Shown one piece after another: positions 1 to 10,930 of a DNA stretch of 64,000 bases. The notes under the pieces are model-generated. The model was not told the origin of the DNA. It worked only from the letters and a program-made list of their open reading frames with translations, and made no database searches. Positions within the stretch are counted from its first letter, which is position 1; each line of letters opens with the position of its first letter. The stretch is from Diphasiastrum complanatum (lineage: Eukaryota > Streptophyta > Lycopodiopsida > Lycopodiales > Lycopodiaceae). The position numbers and the translations under genes were made by a program. The stretch is from assembly GCA_029204225.1 (NCBI GenBank), contig CM055104.1:22764189-22828188 (forward strand). Direction: 5' to 3'.

Positions 1-441
1 ATGGACTCTCATGTTTGCCATCTCCAAAATGCCTAAAATTCCACTCTCTGATAATTAGCAATTCTCGGAGAGAAAGTTCAAACTTTCTTCATGTCTATTT
101 AGTGGGCTAGAACAACTACCTTCATGTCCTTACAGCACCCAAAATGGTGCACGGACGGTAAAGTTATTGCCGATTTTGTGAAAAACTTGTAACCCTCGCT
201 CGATTAATTTTCACAAGCTAACTACAAAATTCTCGGCTTTTAACCATTTTTGACCTCGTCTGATGCTATGCACAGGCTAAAGATCCATGTATTGAGCTTG
301 GCAAGCCTCCGTATGCCCGAAACTGTGCACCGGTGCTACACTTCTCGCTTTCTACAAGCTGTAAATCCCGAATCCTCAAAAAAAACTATTCTCCTGAAGC
401 TCTCTTCAACGACCACTTTGTACTATGCACACTCCCTGTAC

Positions 442-710
442 GGCCCTGATACCAGTTAAATTTGTTTGAAATAGGATTATAGATCATGTAACACAGTAAC
501 ATACACAAAAAACACTCTCCCACACCAACCAACATAGCAGTTGTATTTCTAAAAACCAAAATACACTATACATATAGTTTTTACTTTGGCAACCCATGCA
601 TGGCCCAGGTTGTTGTTGACGGGACGAGTGTCCCGTCGACTTGCCTTGTGGCGATGCCAACTAGTCCTAGTCCACTGATAGGACCCACAGTAACTCTACT
701 TTTATTCTAA
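442..710 (-). mobile_element. Copia LTR with tRNA-iMet primer-binding site, inverted copy
   Basis: Read on the minus strand, about 710 to 455 matches the LTR found downstream of the Copia RNase H at about 10665-10930. Shared features are the GGGTCCTATCAGTGG block, the CATGCATGGG block and the ATACACTATACATATAG block (as read on plus). Immediately after it, at 454-442, is TGGTATCAGGGCC, one base from the plant Copia primer-binding site complementary to initiator tRNA-Met. This is therefore a 5' LTR plus PBS of a minus-strand element whose internal region runs off the left edge, or the 5' end of the neighbouring element after an inversion. Exact LTR ends are uncertain. Confidence 0.75.
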
Positions 711-1960
711 CTAACCATCACCTAACTCTAACCTTAACTCTATCCCTACTCCTAACCCTAGCCCTAATTTACTAGTATTTAGAGACATACTTTTAGGTAC
801 CCAGTGCCCATTGTTATTTTTGGATGTTTTTTTTTTTTCCGCATCCTCTAGTGTTTTATTCATTTCAACCTATTGAATCATGTGTAGTGTTTTGATATAT
901 ACCATGCCAAGCATAACAACTAGTTTAAAAATATAATTCTTTTTCCCACTTACTCAAAATATGCAAACGGAGAAGAGAACAAGAATATTTGCGGAACAGC
1001 TCTCCCGCTACAATGGGCTGCTAGATGCAAAAACAATCTAATAGAATGTTTATCCTAAGTATAATCACAACTTAAGTGTTGTGTTGCCCAACATGATCTT
1101 ATTAATTAGTTCATACTCACAAAAACAAAAATGAGTACAATCACCAAAGATATTAGAAATGGTTTGTGTGTGGTATTACTGAAAAATGGATTTAGTCAGA
1201 AGTTTAGTTTTGAAATAGATTAGCAGTGTGATAGCGCAAGTTCCTCAGGCGTCAAAAACAACCATCGTCTGATCATAAACTGAGGAGTCGTAGACGTCCG
1301 TGTTCTGATCAGAGTGAGTGAACAAATTTAATTAAACAACAATGAAGTGCATTCAAATCACAACAAGCAATCATCTACGTTATACACAAATAGAAAAGCG
1401 TGCTGCTGCTATATTACATTGAAGCACAACAAAATAGCATTTACAACTAGAATGACGGTGTAACTGGGAGGCTCAAAATCATTCGTCTCATGGACGGAGC
1501 ATCACGTAGAGTGTGCGTGAATGATCCATTTATAGAATTCATCCATGTATTAATTACTGGAAATGTTTGTCACCTAATTAGGTAGGCCATTGTACTTGCA
1601 AGTATTTGGTTTTTGTGACAACTATACATTGTATATACGGTCAACGAATCGGGGAATTAGCATCCACTAACTTATGGGATTAGTTTAAAGCTAGCCATTC
1701 TAAGGCTTCTAAAAATTTCTAACTTAGAACTTAGAACTTTTTAAAAGTTTCTAATTTGGGAGTTAAGATAACTTAGAATCTTTCTAAGCTTAAGTTTCTT
1801 AAGTCTAAGTTCTAATCCTAAGTTTGAGTTATTTTATTATTTTAAGCTTCTACCCATGGACTTACAAAATACATGCCATAGTAGAAGTTTATTGGGCAAT
1901 ACTCGTACATGGGCTTCCAAGACACATGCCACAGAGTTTTATTTTTTATTTTATATTTTC
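711..1960. other. No gene seen; AT-rich repeat remnants
   Basis: No coding sequence is supported here. About 722-770 is a degenerate array of telomere-like CCCTAA/CTAACC units. About 1690-1840 is low-complexity sequence built from variants of TTCTAACTTAGAA. The expected plus-strand 5' LTR of the Copia element that follows was not found. Confidence 0.5.
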
Positions 1961-1984
1961 ACTCTGTTTACACAGTTTCTAACA

Positions 1985-4322
1985 ACTGCATTCCGTAGGC
2001 GATCGCATACATGATGTCGAGTTGGTGCACACTGCATTGTGTGGCATTACAGACTCTTATCAAATGTTTGTGGCAAGATAGCATCAAGAGAAGGACTACA
2101 ACCTTTGAGGAACTCACAAGAATCTTGATGCAGGAGGAACAATGATGAGAAATGGTAAAAACTCATCGTCAAAACACTAATGATCAAGCACTTGCGGAAC
2201 ACCAAAAGCAAGGCAAGGCTCTTCTATCGCGACAATAAGGGCCATTGGAAGAGTGGATGCCATAAATTCTTGGTGAAGTCAGGCAAGGAGAAACCAAAGC
2301 AAGCTGGTAATCTTGTCGATGAAGGTGAAGTCGAAGACTCTAGCATCTTTATATCAGCATTGTCATTGAATCAAGAGGATCAAGCTTGGTACATTGACTC
2401 GGGAGCCACAATACATGTGACAGGTAACAAAGACTGGTATATTACCTTGAAAGAGTTGGATAATGGAATGTTTGTTTTACAAGCAAATGGTGACGTGTGC
2501 AAGATCAAGGGGAAAGACATTTTTTTCATCCAACTACTTGATGGCAAAAGCAAAACAATCAAGAAGGTACTTCACATACCAGGTTTGAAGAAAAATCTAC
2601 TTTTTGTTGGTGTCATTACTGGTCAAAAGTTGAAAGTAGAATTTGCCCATGCTCGTTGCTTTGTGAAGGATACGAACCAAAAGTTCAAGGTCATTGTGGA
2701 TGGTACAAGGGAGCCCAAGACTAGATTGTGCATGTTGAATGCTACAATTAAGGAGCAACATGGACTTATCTCGTCCATTCCATCGCAAACTCAACTGTGG
2801 CATAAAAGGCTTGGTCATTTGAACTTGGAAAGCCTTAGCTTGATGAGAAAATTGAAAATGGCAAAGGAACTGCCTATGATGGAAGACCGCTTGAAGACGA
2901 TGTGCGAGCATCGAGAGAAATTCAAGTGTGGTGGTGTTTCAAGGGTGAAGAACATCTTGGATTTGATCCACATAGATCTATGTGGGCCTATGAGGACGAT
3001 GTCCATAGGTGGAGCATATAATTTCATCACTTTCATAGATGATATGTCTCGTAAGACAAGGATATACTTCTTAAAGAAAAAATCGAGTGCTTTTGCCACT
3101 TTTAAGAGCTTCAAGGCAATGGTCAAAAATCAAATATGGAGGAAGATCAAGGTCCAAAGATTTGACAATGGAGATGAGTACAAGTCTACTAAATTTAATG
3201 AATTTTGTGACCAATGTGGGATCAAAAGGCAATTCACACAAGCTCATACTCCTAAACTCAATGGTATAGTCAAGTGCAAGAATTGTACGATTGTGGAGAG
3301 TGCTAGATCTATGCCTGTTGAGATGAAACTACCAAAGGAGTTTTGGTCAGAGGCATGCAATACCACAATCTATCTTCAAAATAGATGTCCTACCATTGTC
3401 GTACCAAAGATAACACCTGAGGAGGCATTCACAAAGAAGAATCCAAAGGTGAACCACTTGTGAATCTTTGGATGTAAGGCCTTTGTACACATTTCTAAGG
3501 AAGAGAGACGCAAGCTTGATGTAAAAGTTGTGAAGTGAATCTTCTTAGGATATGATGATTGTGTGAAGGGCTACAGAGGATGCTGAGAAAGTTAGACACA
3601 TCAAGTGAAACAAGATGGTACACTTGTTGACATTTTTGGTGATGGACAGATGGATGCACCTCATGATGCCGTCACTCAACCTCAGGAGGTAGATTGGAGA
3701 GGTAGGGATAAACCATTTGGTGCTAAAAGAGGATCGAAGTTGCAGGTGACAAACGCAAGGAGAAGGATGTACCATGGGATACATTTACACCAGGAAGCCG
3801 ATCACCTGACAGGAAGCTCCCTAAGTAGTTTGAGAGATTGATAGAGAGTCGCGACATGGATGACTTTTCTGAATCATCCATCTAGGGAGATCTAATTAGA
3901 TCAATGAGAGAGAAAACACAACCTGACAAGTATGAAGCAAGTCATGCTCTCTTATCTAGCATCATTCAAAGTAAGGAACCTTCAAGAGAAGGATGATGAC
4001 ATTTGGGTCAAGGCTTTGGAAGAAGAGATGGAGTCAATTGCTAAGCATGCCACATGGGACTTGGTGGAACCACTAGTTGGTAAGAAACCCATTGGTTGCA
4101 AATGGGTATACAGGATGAAGTACCATGAAGATAAAAGTATAGCAAAGCACAAGACAAGTGATCAAGGGTTATGCACAAAGTAAGGCATTGACTACAAGGA
4201 GACCTTTGCACCAGTATGTAAATGGAATACTCTACGTCTACTTGTTGCTTTCGGTTTACATTTTGGTTGGATTTTACATAAGATGGATGTGAAATCTGCT
4301 TTTCTAAATGGTGAGCTGAAAG
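1985..4322 (+). pseudogene. Copia gag-pol remnant, 5' part (gag end, protease, integrase, RT start)
   Basis: The tail of gag is readable just before 2180 (FEELTRILMQEEQ near 2103-2141). The 427-codon frame 2180-3463 follows in Copia order. It has a broken zinc knuckle (FYRDNKGHWKSGCHK, first cysteines lost), the protease motif WYIDSGATIHVTG near residue 70, the pre-integrase LWHKRLGHLNLESL near residue 207, and an integrase core with HIDLCGP and RFDNGDEY, where the usual DNGGEY is altered. A stop at 3463 falls within a GCKAF-like integrase region. RT begins near 3985 (DDIWVKALEEEMESI, KWVYRMKYHEDKSI) with stops, and reaches [12 protein letters not shown] at 4284-4319, where another LTR element is inserted. 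Inactive. Confidence 0.9.
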
Positions 4323-5018
4323 TGTTGTGGGTATTAATAAACAAGTGAGTCCCACCACTCAAAATACTGTTGGCCAAGCCTTACCTAGTGGGCCCTGCCA
4401 CAGTACATTGTAAGTAGGGTAATAAGTGCGAGGGCACTGGTATCCTGTGCGTGTAAGCCCAACCCATCGCAAGTAGCAAGTTGTAATTCCTAGGAATAAG
4501 AGACTAGGGGCTTAAAACTCTAAAATGACATTAGAGACCCTAAGTCAAGTTGCAAATAAAAAAGCTAAAAGGGCCCAACTTAATACTCACATGAATCATG
4601 TGAGTGCCCTTGTGCTTTCTTAGCACCAATAGATTCAAGTTGTGTTTATTTTAAAGGCCTGGATTAGAATCCTTACCCAATGAAGTGGCCAGAGTAAAGG
4701 AGGCTCACCTCTAAAATCTATAAGAGGGAGTCATTTCCTTTGTATTGTATCATCTTTCATTCTCATTCTAATAAAACTCTCCATCTCCATCTCTCTCTCT
4801 CTCTTCTCCCTCTCTCCCTACGTTGGGATAGAATAGCCTTGGGTAGGCGCTTGAGCCCCCAAAGCCTTTCTCAACCTAGGCATTCCCTCTCTCCCTCTCT
4901 CCACTCTCTTTTTTCTCTCTCTCCACTCCCTCTCTCTTCTTGTTATGCGAAGAAGAAGACTAATTTTCCAATACTTATACTTCCCAGCGACAGACCCCTA
5001 TGCTACATCGACAACACA
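4323..5018 (+). repeat. Left LTR of the non-autonomous element
   Basis: It is about 0.7 kb and aligns along its length with 8810-9522. It shares the GGTCCCACCACT-like start, the AATCATGTGAGTGCCCTTGTGC block, a CTATAAGAGGGAGTCATTTCC promoter-like block and a long CT-rich stretch. It holds about 40 bp near 4947-4988 that differ from the right LTR. The right LTR has extra bases near its start (TTTCCTGCACAG). Confidence 0.85.
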
Positions 5019-5035
5019 AGCGCCGTTGCCGGGGA
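5019..5035 (+). promoter_or_regulatory. Primer-binding site, tRNA-Asp type
   Basis: The bases CGCCGTTGCCGGGG follow the end of the left LTR. The complement of a plant tRNA-Asp(GUC) 3' end reads TGGCGCCGTTGCCGGG, so about 13 positions match. Asp-type PBSs are known from some plant Gypsy lineages. This places the element with Gypsy rather than Copia, in line with its leader. Confidence 0.7.
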
Positions 5036-5559
5036 GCGCCACACACTCGCTTTGCCGCATAGTTTTTCTCGCACTCTCTTCTTCTCTCTTTTCTCTCCCT
5101 CTCCTCTTCTCTCTCTTCTCTTTTTTCACCAAAAAAATCGGATTTTAGGGGTAGAATAGTGTGAGTAGTGTTAGTTTTTGTTGTTTTTTGTGATTTTTTT
5201 TGTTTGTTTGCACTGTAGGGAGAGATTGTGGGGTGAGAGGATCAGATCCAAGCATCCAATCCCTTCATTAATCCATAAAATCCATAAAAATCAGAAAAAA
5301 AAAAAGAAAAAAAAAAAAAGAAACTCAAAATCTGGTTTTGGAGGGAAAAAGAGAGGCAAAATCTCATCAGATTTTGATTTCTCAAAAAACCAATGGGCAT
5401 GAACCTTCGCATGACTGGCAGCAGCTCCAAGGTATTGTCCCAGACCTGCATAGAAGCCTGCGAGGGTTAGTTCCCATCAGATTTTGGAAAAACAGAGAAA
5501 AACCCAAAAAATCACTTGTAAAAATAAAAATAAAAATCAAAACTCAAAACTAACCTTCG

Positions 5560-6760
5560 CAGAGCTCTCTGAAGTTCCATCTCACTGAGACAAGGACACA
5601 GAGATGTCTGCAAGAGTTAGATCCCAAAAAAAGTGCCCCTGTGAAGGTTCCCAAGAGTAAAAAGTGGCCTAGAGTTTCCCTGGGAAGTAACTCTTTCAGC
5701 ATGGTAAGCAAGTGTATCTGACTCAAATACAAGCACATACTTGCCTGCGAAGATTAGTTCCATAAAATCTCAAAATTTGGCCAACCCCAAAAAATGCACT
5801 TTTTTCAAGATTTTTTGAGTTTCCTTGGGAAGTAACTCTTGCAGCTTGGTGAGCAGGTGAATCTGACTGAGATACAAGATCATACCAGTCTGCGAGGGTT
5901 TGTTCCTAGAAAATCTTAAAATTTTCCAAAAAAACCCCCAAAGAAATGCACTTTTTTCAATATTTTTTGAGTTTCCTTGGGAAGTAACTCTCGAAGCTTG
6001 GTTATCAGCTGAATCTAACTCAGATACAAGTTCATAGTAGTCTGCAAGGGTTTGTTCCCAGAAAATCTTGAAATTTTGCAAAAAAACACCAAAAAAATGC
6101 ACTTTTTTCAAGATTTTTTGAGTTTCCTTGTGAAGTAACTCTTGAAGCTTGGTTAGAAGCTGAATCTAACTCAAATACAAGTGCATACTAGTCTGCGAGG
6201 GTTTTTTCTCCCAGAAAATCTTAAAGTCTTGCAAAAAAACACCAAAAAAATGCACTTTTTTCAAGATTTTTTGAGTTTCCTTGGGAAGTAACTCTTGAAG
6301 CTTGGTGAGCAGCTGAATATGACTGAGATACAAGTGCATACCAGTCTACAAGGGTTTTTTCCCCGAAAATCTTAAAATTTTGCAAAGAAAACCACAAAAA
6401 AATGCACTTTTTTAAAGATTTTTTGAGTTTCCTTGGGAAGTAACTCTCGCAGCTTAGTGAGCAACTGAATTTGACTGAGATACAAGTGCATACCAGTCTT
6501 GAGGGTTTTTTCCCAGAAAATCTTAAAATTTTGCAAAAAAACCACAAAAAATGCACTTTTTTCAAGATTTTTTGAGTTTCCTAGGGAATTAACTCTTGCA
6601 GCTTGGTGAGCAGCTGAATCTGACTGAGATACAAGTGCATACCAGTCTTCAAGGGTTTGTTCCCAGAAAATCTTTATATCTTGCAAAAAGACCCCCAAAA
6701 AAGGGACTTTTTCCATGATTTTTTGAGATCTGCTGGGAAGTAACCTTCTCAAAGAGTTTT
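5560..6760 (+). repeat. Tandem array, unit about 151 bp, about seven copies
   Basis: The landmark ATGCACTTTTTT (or a variant) recurs near 5794, 5945, 6097, 6250, 6402, 6551 and 6703, a spacing of 149-153 bp. Each unit carries a TTTTTTGAGTTTCCTTGGGAAGTAACTC-like stretch, GCTTGGTGAGCAGCTGAAT, GAGATACAAGTGCATACCAGTC and GAGGGTTTGTTCCCAGAAAATC. Open frames across the array are products of the repeat and not genes. Confidence 0.9.
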
Positions 6761-7469
6761 TTAGATAGATCTAACCAAGATCTGGCTACTATAAATTTTT
6801 GTAAAGATTAGATTTAGAAATATCTAAGAAAAAGTGCCCAAAAACCGAGTTTTTTCAAGATCCTGACAAATCTGCCCATCAAGAACTCTTGCAGAACTCA
6901 CATTGTCTAGAAATGGTCCATATACAGCTACTGTAGGAAGGTTGAAGGTTAGATTCACTCAAATATGAAAAAATCTCAACAAAAAAAAAAAACCACAAAG
7001 AATCAAGAAAAGGGGCTAAAATCACACTATTAGCTGACTGAAACTGATCAGATCTTGTCAAATCTAGGTTGAAGTCACAATATCCATCAAGATCCAACAT
7101 CCCTAGACTGAACCAAGTGAATGAACCTCATATCAAGTTGATCAGTACCAAGAAAAATCAGTTTTCACCACCATCCATAACAACCATTCATCACTCTTAT
7201 GTCCACACTCTTCTATCCATCTCCATATTCTCTTGACAGTGTAACTTTCATTGCGGTTATCTGTTCAATCCATTTCTGTTTTTGTTCACATTCATACGGA
7301 TCCCTCTTTTCTTGATTCTTTTCTCCTCTTCTTTTTCTTCTTCCACTTAAAAAAAAAAAAAGTTGGAATACCAGAGTCATTGAGCAAACCTTGAAGCAAT
7401 TCACCAACCAGCTACTTTATGACATTCTAGTGCTGAACTATGGAGACCGCCCTTGTAGGATTATCGAAA

Positions 7470-8081
7470 TTAAAAAAGTTCCCTGCTGAAACAATCCGAG
7501 ACTACACCTATCAGATCTATCATCTAGTGAAGGATTGTGATCCCTCAATTCCCCAATAGATCATCATGGCAAAATACTATGTCGGACTGTCCAAAAGGAT
7601 CAAATCTGGTATGGAAGAGTTAGCATCATATGCGGCGCTTGCACAACTTTGTAAGGATGTTGCCTTGATAGAAATCTCACTCGGGAAGAAGGATTTTCCC
7701 TATCCAGATGGGAAATCAGAGGAACAAAGGTCGACAACGAGCAATGATCCAACAAGAATGAAACCCCATGCAAGGCAACAAAGTGCAGCAAGGTCAAGCA
7801 GATCAAGTGCAGCGGAAGACCAAGAACCTTGCAGTTCAAGCTGTCAGCAAGCTTATGCTCGCTCTATTAAGCTTCTTGAAAAGGACGAATGTACCTTCTG
7901 CTTTGGAGATCATCCAAGTACCAGGTGTCCAATCAAGATTCTGCGCTTGTTAAAAGGACAAAATACAGAGCAACAGGCTTGTCGACAGCAAGATCCAGCG
8001 GTTCAACGGTTTGAAGCAGAATCAAGCCAACAAGGAGCTCAACAGAAGGATGGATGTCAGATTGATCCATCTAAATCATGA
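7470..8081 (+). pseudogene. Gag-like remnant of the non-autonomous element
   Basis: A readable frame starts before the ATG at 7566 with PAETIRDYTYQIYHLVKDC, crosses one stop, and goes on as MAKYYVGLSKRIKSGMEEL, the helical pattern seen in retrotransposon gag. Near residue 115 of the 7566-8081 frame is CTFCFGDHPSTRCP, a zinc-knuckle-like cluster with unusual spacing. The rest is Gln/Ser rich. It lies where gag should be, after the leader. The assignment is by position and general pattern only. Confidence 0.55.
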
Positions 8082-8340
8082 GTTTCTTCAACAAACAGTG
8101 GCAAGGTAGAAGTTTTGGTTACATCCTCTTGCATGTCACCGAATTCAATGGAGGACCATAACAACCTACCAGGCTACTTTGTGGAAGATCCTAAGGGAAA
8201 TCTATTAGATTCAGCCAAAGTCTAATTGTTCCACAATTCAACAGACCCCCAAATCAACGCCAATTTGAGGTATATCCATTCTTTAAAGGCCAAATCCAGG
8301 GAATCCAAGCCCAAATAGGCCTCTAGTACAACAAGCACCA

Positions 8341-8622
8341 ATGCCTACAATGACAAAGCCTTGTCCTAAATCTTTGATATTGACTGCTGAGGAAAGTCGT
8401 CAGGTTATGGCATACGACGAATACCTGGACAGACAAGAGAGTCAAGCAAGCATGTCATATCCACATTATGATTTGAGGGAGTCCATGATGTTGGGACCAA
8501 TTGCGCCAATCTATGAGGATCCAGTTTTATCTTGGGATGCTCTGATGGAATGCCTCAACTACCTAATTGTTGATGAACAAGGTTATCCGCAATGGCCACT
8601 AGACCCTTATGGGTATTATTGA
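8341..8622 (+). CDS. Unrecognised 93-residue frame inside the non-autonomous element
   Basis: This is an acidic, Tyr/Pro-rich frame with no motif I recognise. It begins MPTMTKPCPKSLILTAEE, includes YDEYLDRQESQA, and ends QWPLDPYGYY. It lies between the gag-like remnant and the right LTR, separated from gag by about 260 bp with stops. It could be the C-terminal part of a longer gag-related polyprotein or chance. No RT or integrase signal accompanies it. Confidence 0.35.
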   Translation: MPTMTKPCPKSLILTAEESRQVMAYDEYLDRQESQASMSYPHYDLRESMMLGPIAPIYEDPVLSWDALMECLNYLIVDEQGYPQWPLDPYGYY

Positions 8623-8809
8623 AAATTTGGCAAGTCCCAGTTCTTGCTGATCATCCACTAATAAAGCCTCAGGTTTTACGTAAGCAAATTCTATCCACGC
8701 TTTTCCTGAAGCAACCATGTCTTAACAATAAAAGAACCGACAACAGCGCCCCTTCACGACAGTTCTAGCCTAGTGTCGAGGGACCGGCACTACTTTGGGC
8801 CGTGGACCC

Positions 8810-9522
8810 TATTGTGGGTATTTCCTGCACAGTAATAAACAAGTGGGTCCCACCACTTAAAATACTGTTGGCCAAGCCTTACCTAGTGGGCCCCGCCACA
8901 GTACATTGTAAGTAGGGTAATAAGTGCGAGGGTACTGGTATCTTGCGCGTGTAAGCCCAACCCAGCACAAGTAGCAAGTTGTAATTCCTAGGAATAAGAG
9001 ACTAGGGGCTTAAAACTCTAAAATGACATTAGAGGTCCTAAGTCAAGTTGCAAATGAAAAAGCTAAAAGGGCCCAACTTAAAACTCACATGAATCATGTG
9101 AGTGCCCTTGTGCTTTCTTAGCACCAATAGATTTAAGTTGTGTTTATTTTAAAGGCTTGGATTAGAATCCTTGTCCCAATGAAGTGGCCAATGAGAATAA
9201 AGGAGGCTCACCTCTAAAATCTATAAGAGGGAGTCATTTCCTTTGTATTGTATCATCTTTCATTCTCATTCTAATAAAACTCTCCATCTCCATCTCTCTC
9301 TCTCTTCTCCCTCTCTCTTCTCCCTCTCTCCCTACGTTGGGAAGAATAGCTTTGGGTAGGCGCTCGAGCCCCCAAAGTCTTTCTCAACCTAGGCATTCCC
9401 TCTCTCCCTCTCTCCACTCTCTTTTTTCTCTCTCTCCTCTCCCTCTCTCTTCTTGCTATGCAGGTGAAGGCGAGGTTGCCGCTGCCAGCGACGGACCCCT
9501 ATGCTACATCGACGATACAACA
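8810..9522 (+). repeat. Right LTR of the non-autonomous element
   Basis: It is 713 bp, starts TATTGTGGGTA where the left copy has TGTTGTGGGTA, and ends ACAACA. It is followed at once by GGAAG and the resumed Copia RT reading. The CT-rich part at 9290-9450 matches 4785-4945. Confidence 0.85.
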
Positions 9523-9527
9523 GGAAG

Positions 9528-10655
9528 AAGAGGTGTTCATGGAACAACCCAAAGGCTTTGTAACCAAAGGACAGGAGCATAAAGTATGTTGCTTGGAAGC
9601 AAGCACCACATGCATGGTATAGCAAGATTGATGCCTACTTTCGTTCTAAGGGGATGGTGAGAACACACTTTGATCCAAACCTTTATGTCTTATGCTTTGA
9701 TGGTATGATTGCTTTGGTTGCTCTTTATGTTGATGACTTGATTATTACAGGAAATAGTCAAGAGATGATATATATGATCAAGAAGGATCTCACGGATCAA
9801 TCTGAGATGACAGATGTCAACCTAATGCATTATTGCCTTGGAGTGGAGGTGTGGCAAAAAGGACATGATAACACAGGTCAAATATGTCAAAGAGTTATTG
9901 CACATGTTCGGGTTACATTATTGTAAGCCAGTGAACACTCCCATTGAACTAGGTAAAAAGCTTTCTAAGCTTGATGAATGACAACCATTTGATGCTACGA
10001 TGTATAGATAGTTATTAGGGAGCTTGATTTACCTTATCACAAGTAGGCTAGATATATGGTGTGCTATTGGTATTATAAGTCAGTTTATGGCAGCACCTAT
10101 AGAAACGCATTACGCATTTTGTGATTTGTCAAAGGCACTTCCGATTATGGCTTGGTGTACAGGAAGCATGAAGGTTTATCTGAGTTATGTGGCTATGTGG
10201 ATGTGGATTAGGGAGGTGATTGTGGTGATCGTAGATCTACCATAGGGTATGTATTCCAATTTTGTGGTAGTTGCTTATCCTGGTCTAATAAGAAGCAAAG
10301 TACAATTGTTTCATCCACAACATAAGCAGAGTATAAGACAATGTGTAGCGCAACACAGGAAGCCATTTGGTTGAGGCAAATCTTGGATGAGATGGACATG
10401 AAGCAAGAAAAACCTACAACTATACATAGCAACAGTCAGAGTGGCATTCAACTGGAGAAGAATCTGGTGTTTCACGGAAGGACCAAACGCATCGAGATTC
10501 ACTATCACTTCATACGTGAAAGGGTGTTGAGTAAAGAAATAAATATTGTTCATTGTAGTACAGGTGAGCAATTAGCTGACATTTTCACTAAGCCACTCGT
10601 TAGAGAAAAGTTTGATAAGTTTAGATCAAAACTTTCTGTACTTAAACTTTGTTAA
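9528..10655 (+). pseudogene. Copia remnant, 3' part (RT palm to RNase H)
   Basis: This continues the pseudogene cut at 4322. The first residues EEVFMEQPKGF complete the RT block after [12 protein letters not shown]. Frameshifts follow, then 9654-9926 carries the catalytic YVDDLIIT. 10341-10655 is the RNase H end, with QEAIWLRQILDEM, HYHFIRERVL and the family ending EQLADIFTKPL. A stop lies in the STT.AEYK region near 10323. The stop at 10655 abuts the 3' LTR. Confidence 0.9.
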
Positions 10656-10664
10656 CTTTCATGC

Positions 10665-10930
10665 TCTTTAGAATAAAAGTAGAACTACTGTGTTACTGTA
10701 TTGTGGGTCCTATCAGTGGATTAGGACCCCCCCACGAGGCAAGTCGACAAGACACATGTCCCGTCAATGGCAACCTGGGCCATGCATGGGTTTCCAAAGA
10801 ATAAACTATATGTATAGTGTATTTTGGTTTTTAGAAATACAATTGCTACTGAGCTTGGTGTAGGAGAGTGCTTTTTGTGTATGTTACTGTGTTGCATGAT
10901 CCGTGATCATGTTTCAAACGAATTTTAACT
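10665..10930 (+). repeat. 3' LTR of the Copia element
   Basis: It follows the RNase H stop after a short untranslated stretch. It is recognised by its match, in reverse complement, to 455-710. Boundaries are approximate because the only other copy is diverged and inverted. Confidence 0.7.

Larger units (their letters stand above)
4318..9527 (+). mobile_element. Non-autonomous LTR retrotransposon nested in Copia RT
   Basis: Two direct LTRs bound this insertion. The left starts TGTTGTGGGTATTAATAAAC at 4323, and the right runs 8810-9522 and ends ACAACA. It splits the Copia reading: [12 protein letters not shown] stops at about 4319 and the reading resumes as EEVFMEQPKGF at about 9528. Flanking 5-mers GAAAG (4318-4322) and GGAAG (9523-9527) fit a target duplication with one mutation. 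A PBS-like CGCCGTTGCCGGGG follows the left LTR at 5021-5034 and matches the complement of the plant tRNA-Asp 3' end. The 3.8 kb interior has a tandem array and gag-like sequence but no protease, RT, RNase H or integrase, so the element depends on another for movement. Its leader resembles that of the Gypsy at 53.9 kb. Confidence 0.85.

Noticed and set aside
4740-5159. Leu/Ser/Pro-rich 139-codon frame
   Set aside because: It is the CT-rich part of the LTR; the same frame is broken differently in the other LTR.
5178-5402. Open frame with a poly-Lys run, and its minus-strand poly-Phe mirror
   Set aside because: Produced by A-rich low complexity in the leader of the non-autonomous element.
5770-6752. 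Three overlapping minus-strand open frames of 113-126 codons with repeated FFKILRF-like text
   Set aside because: They are translations of the 151 bp tandem array, repeating with its period; no start context, no homology pattern.
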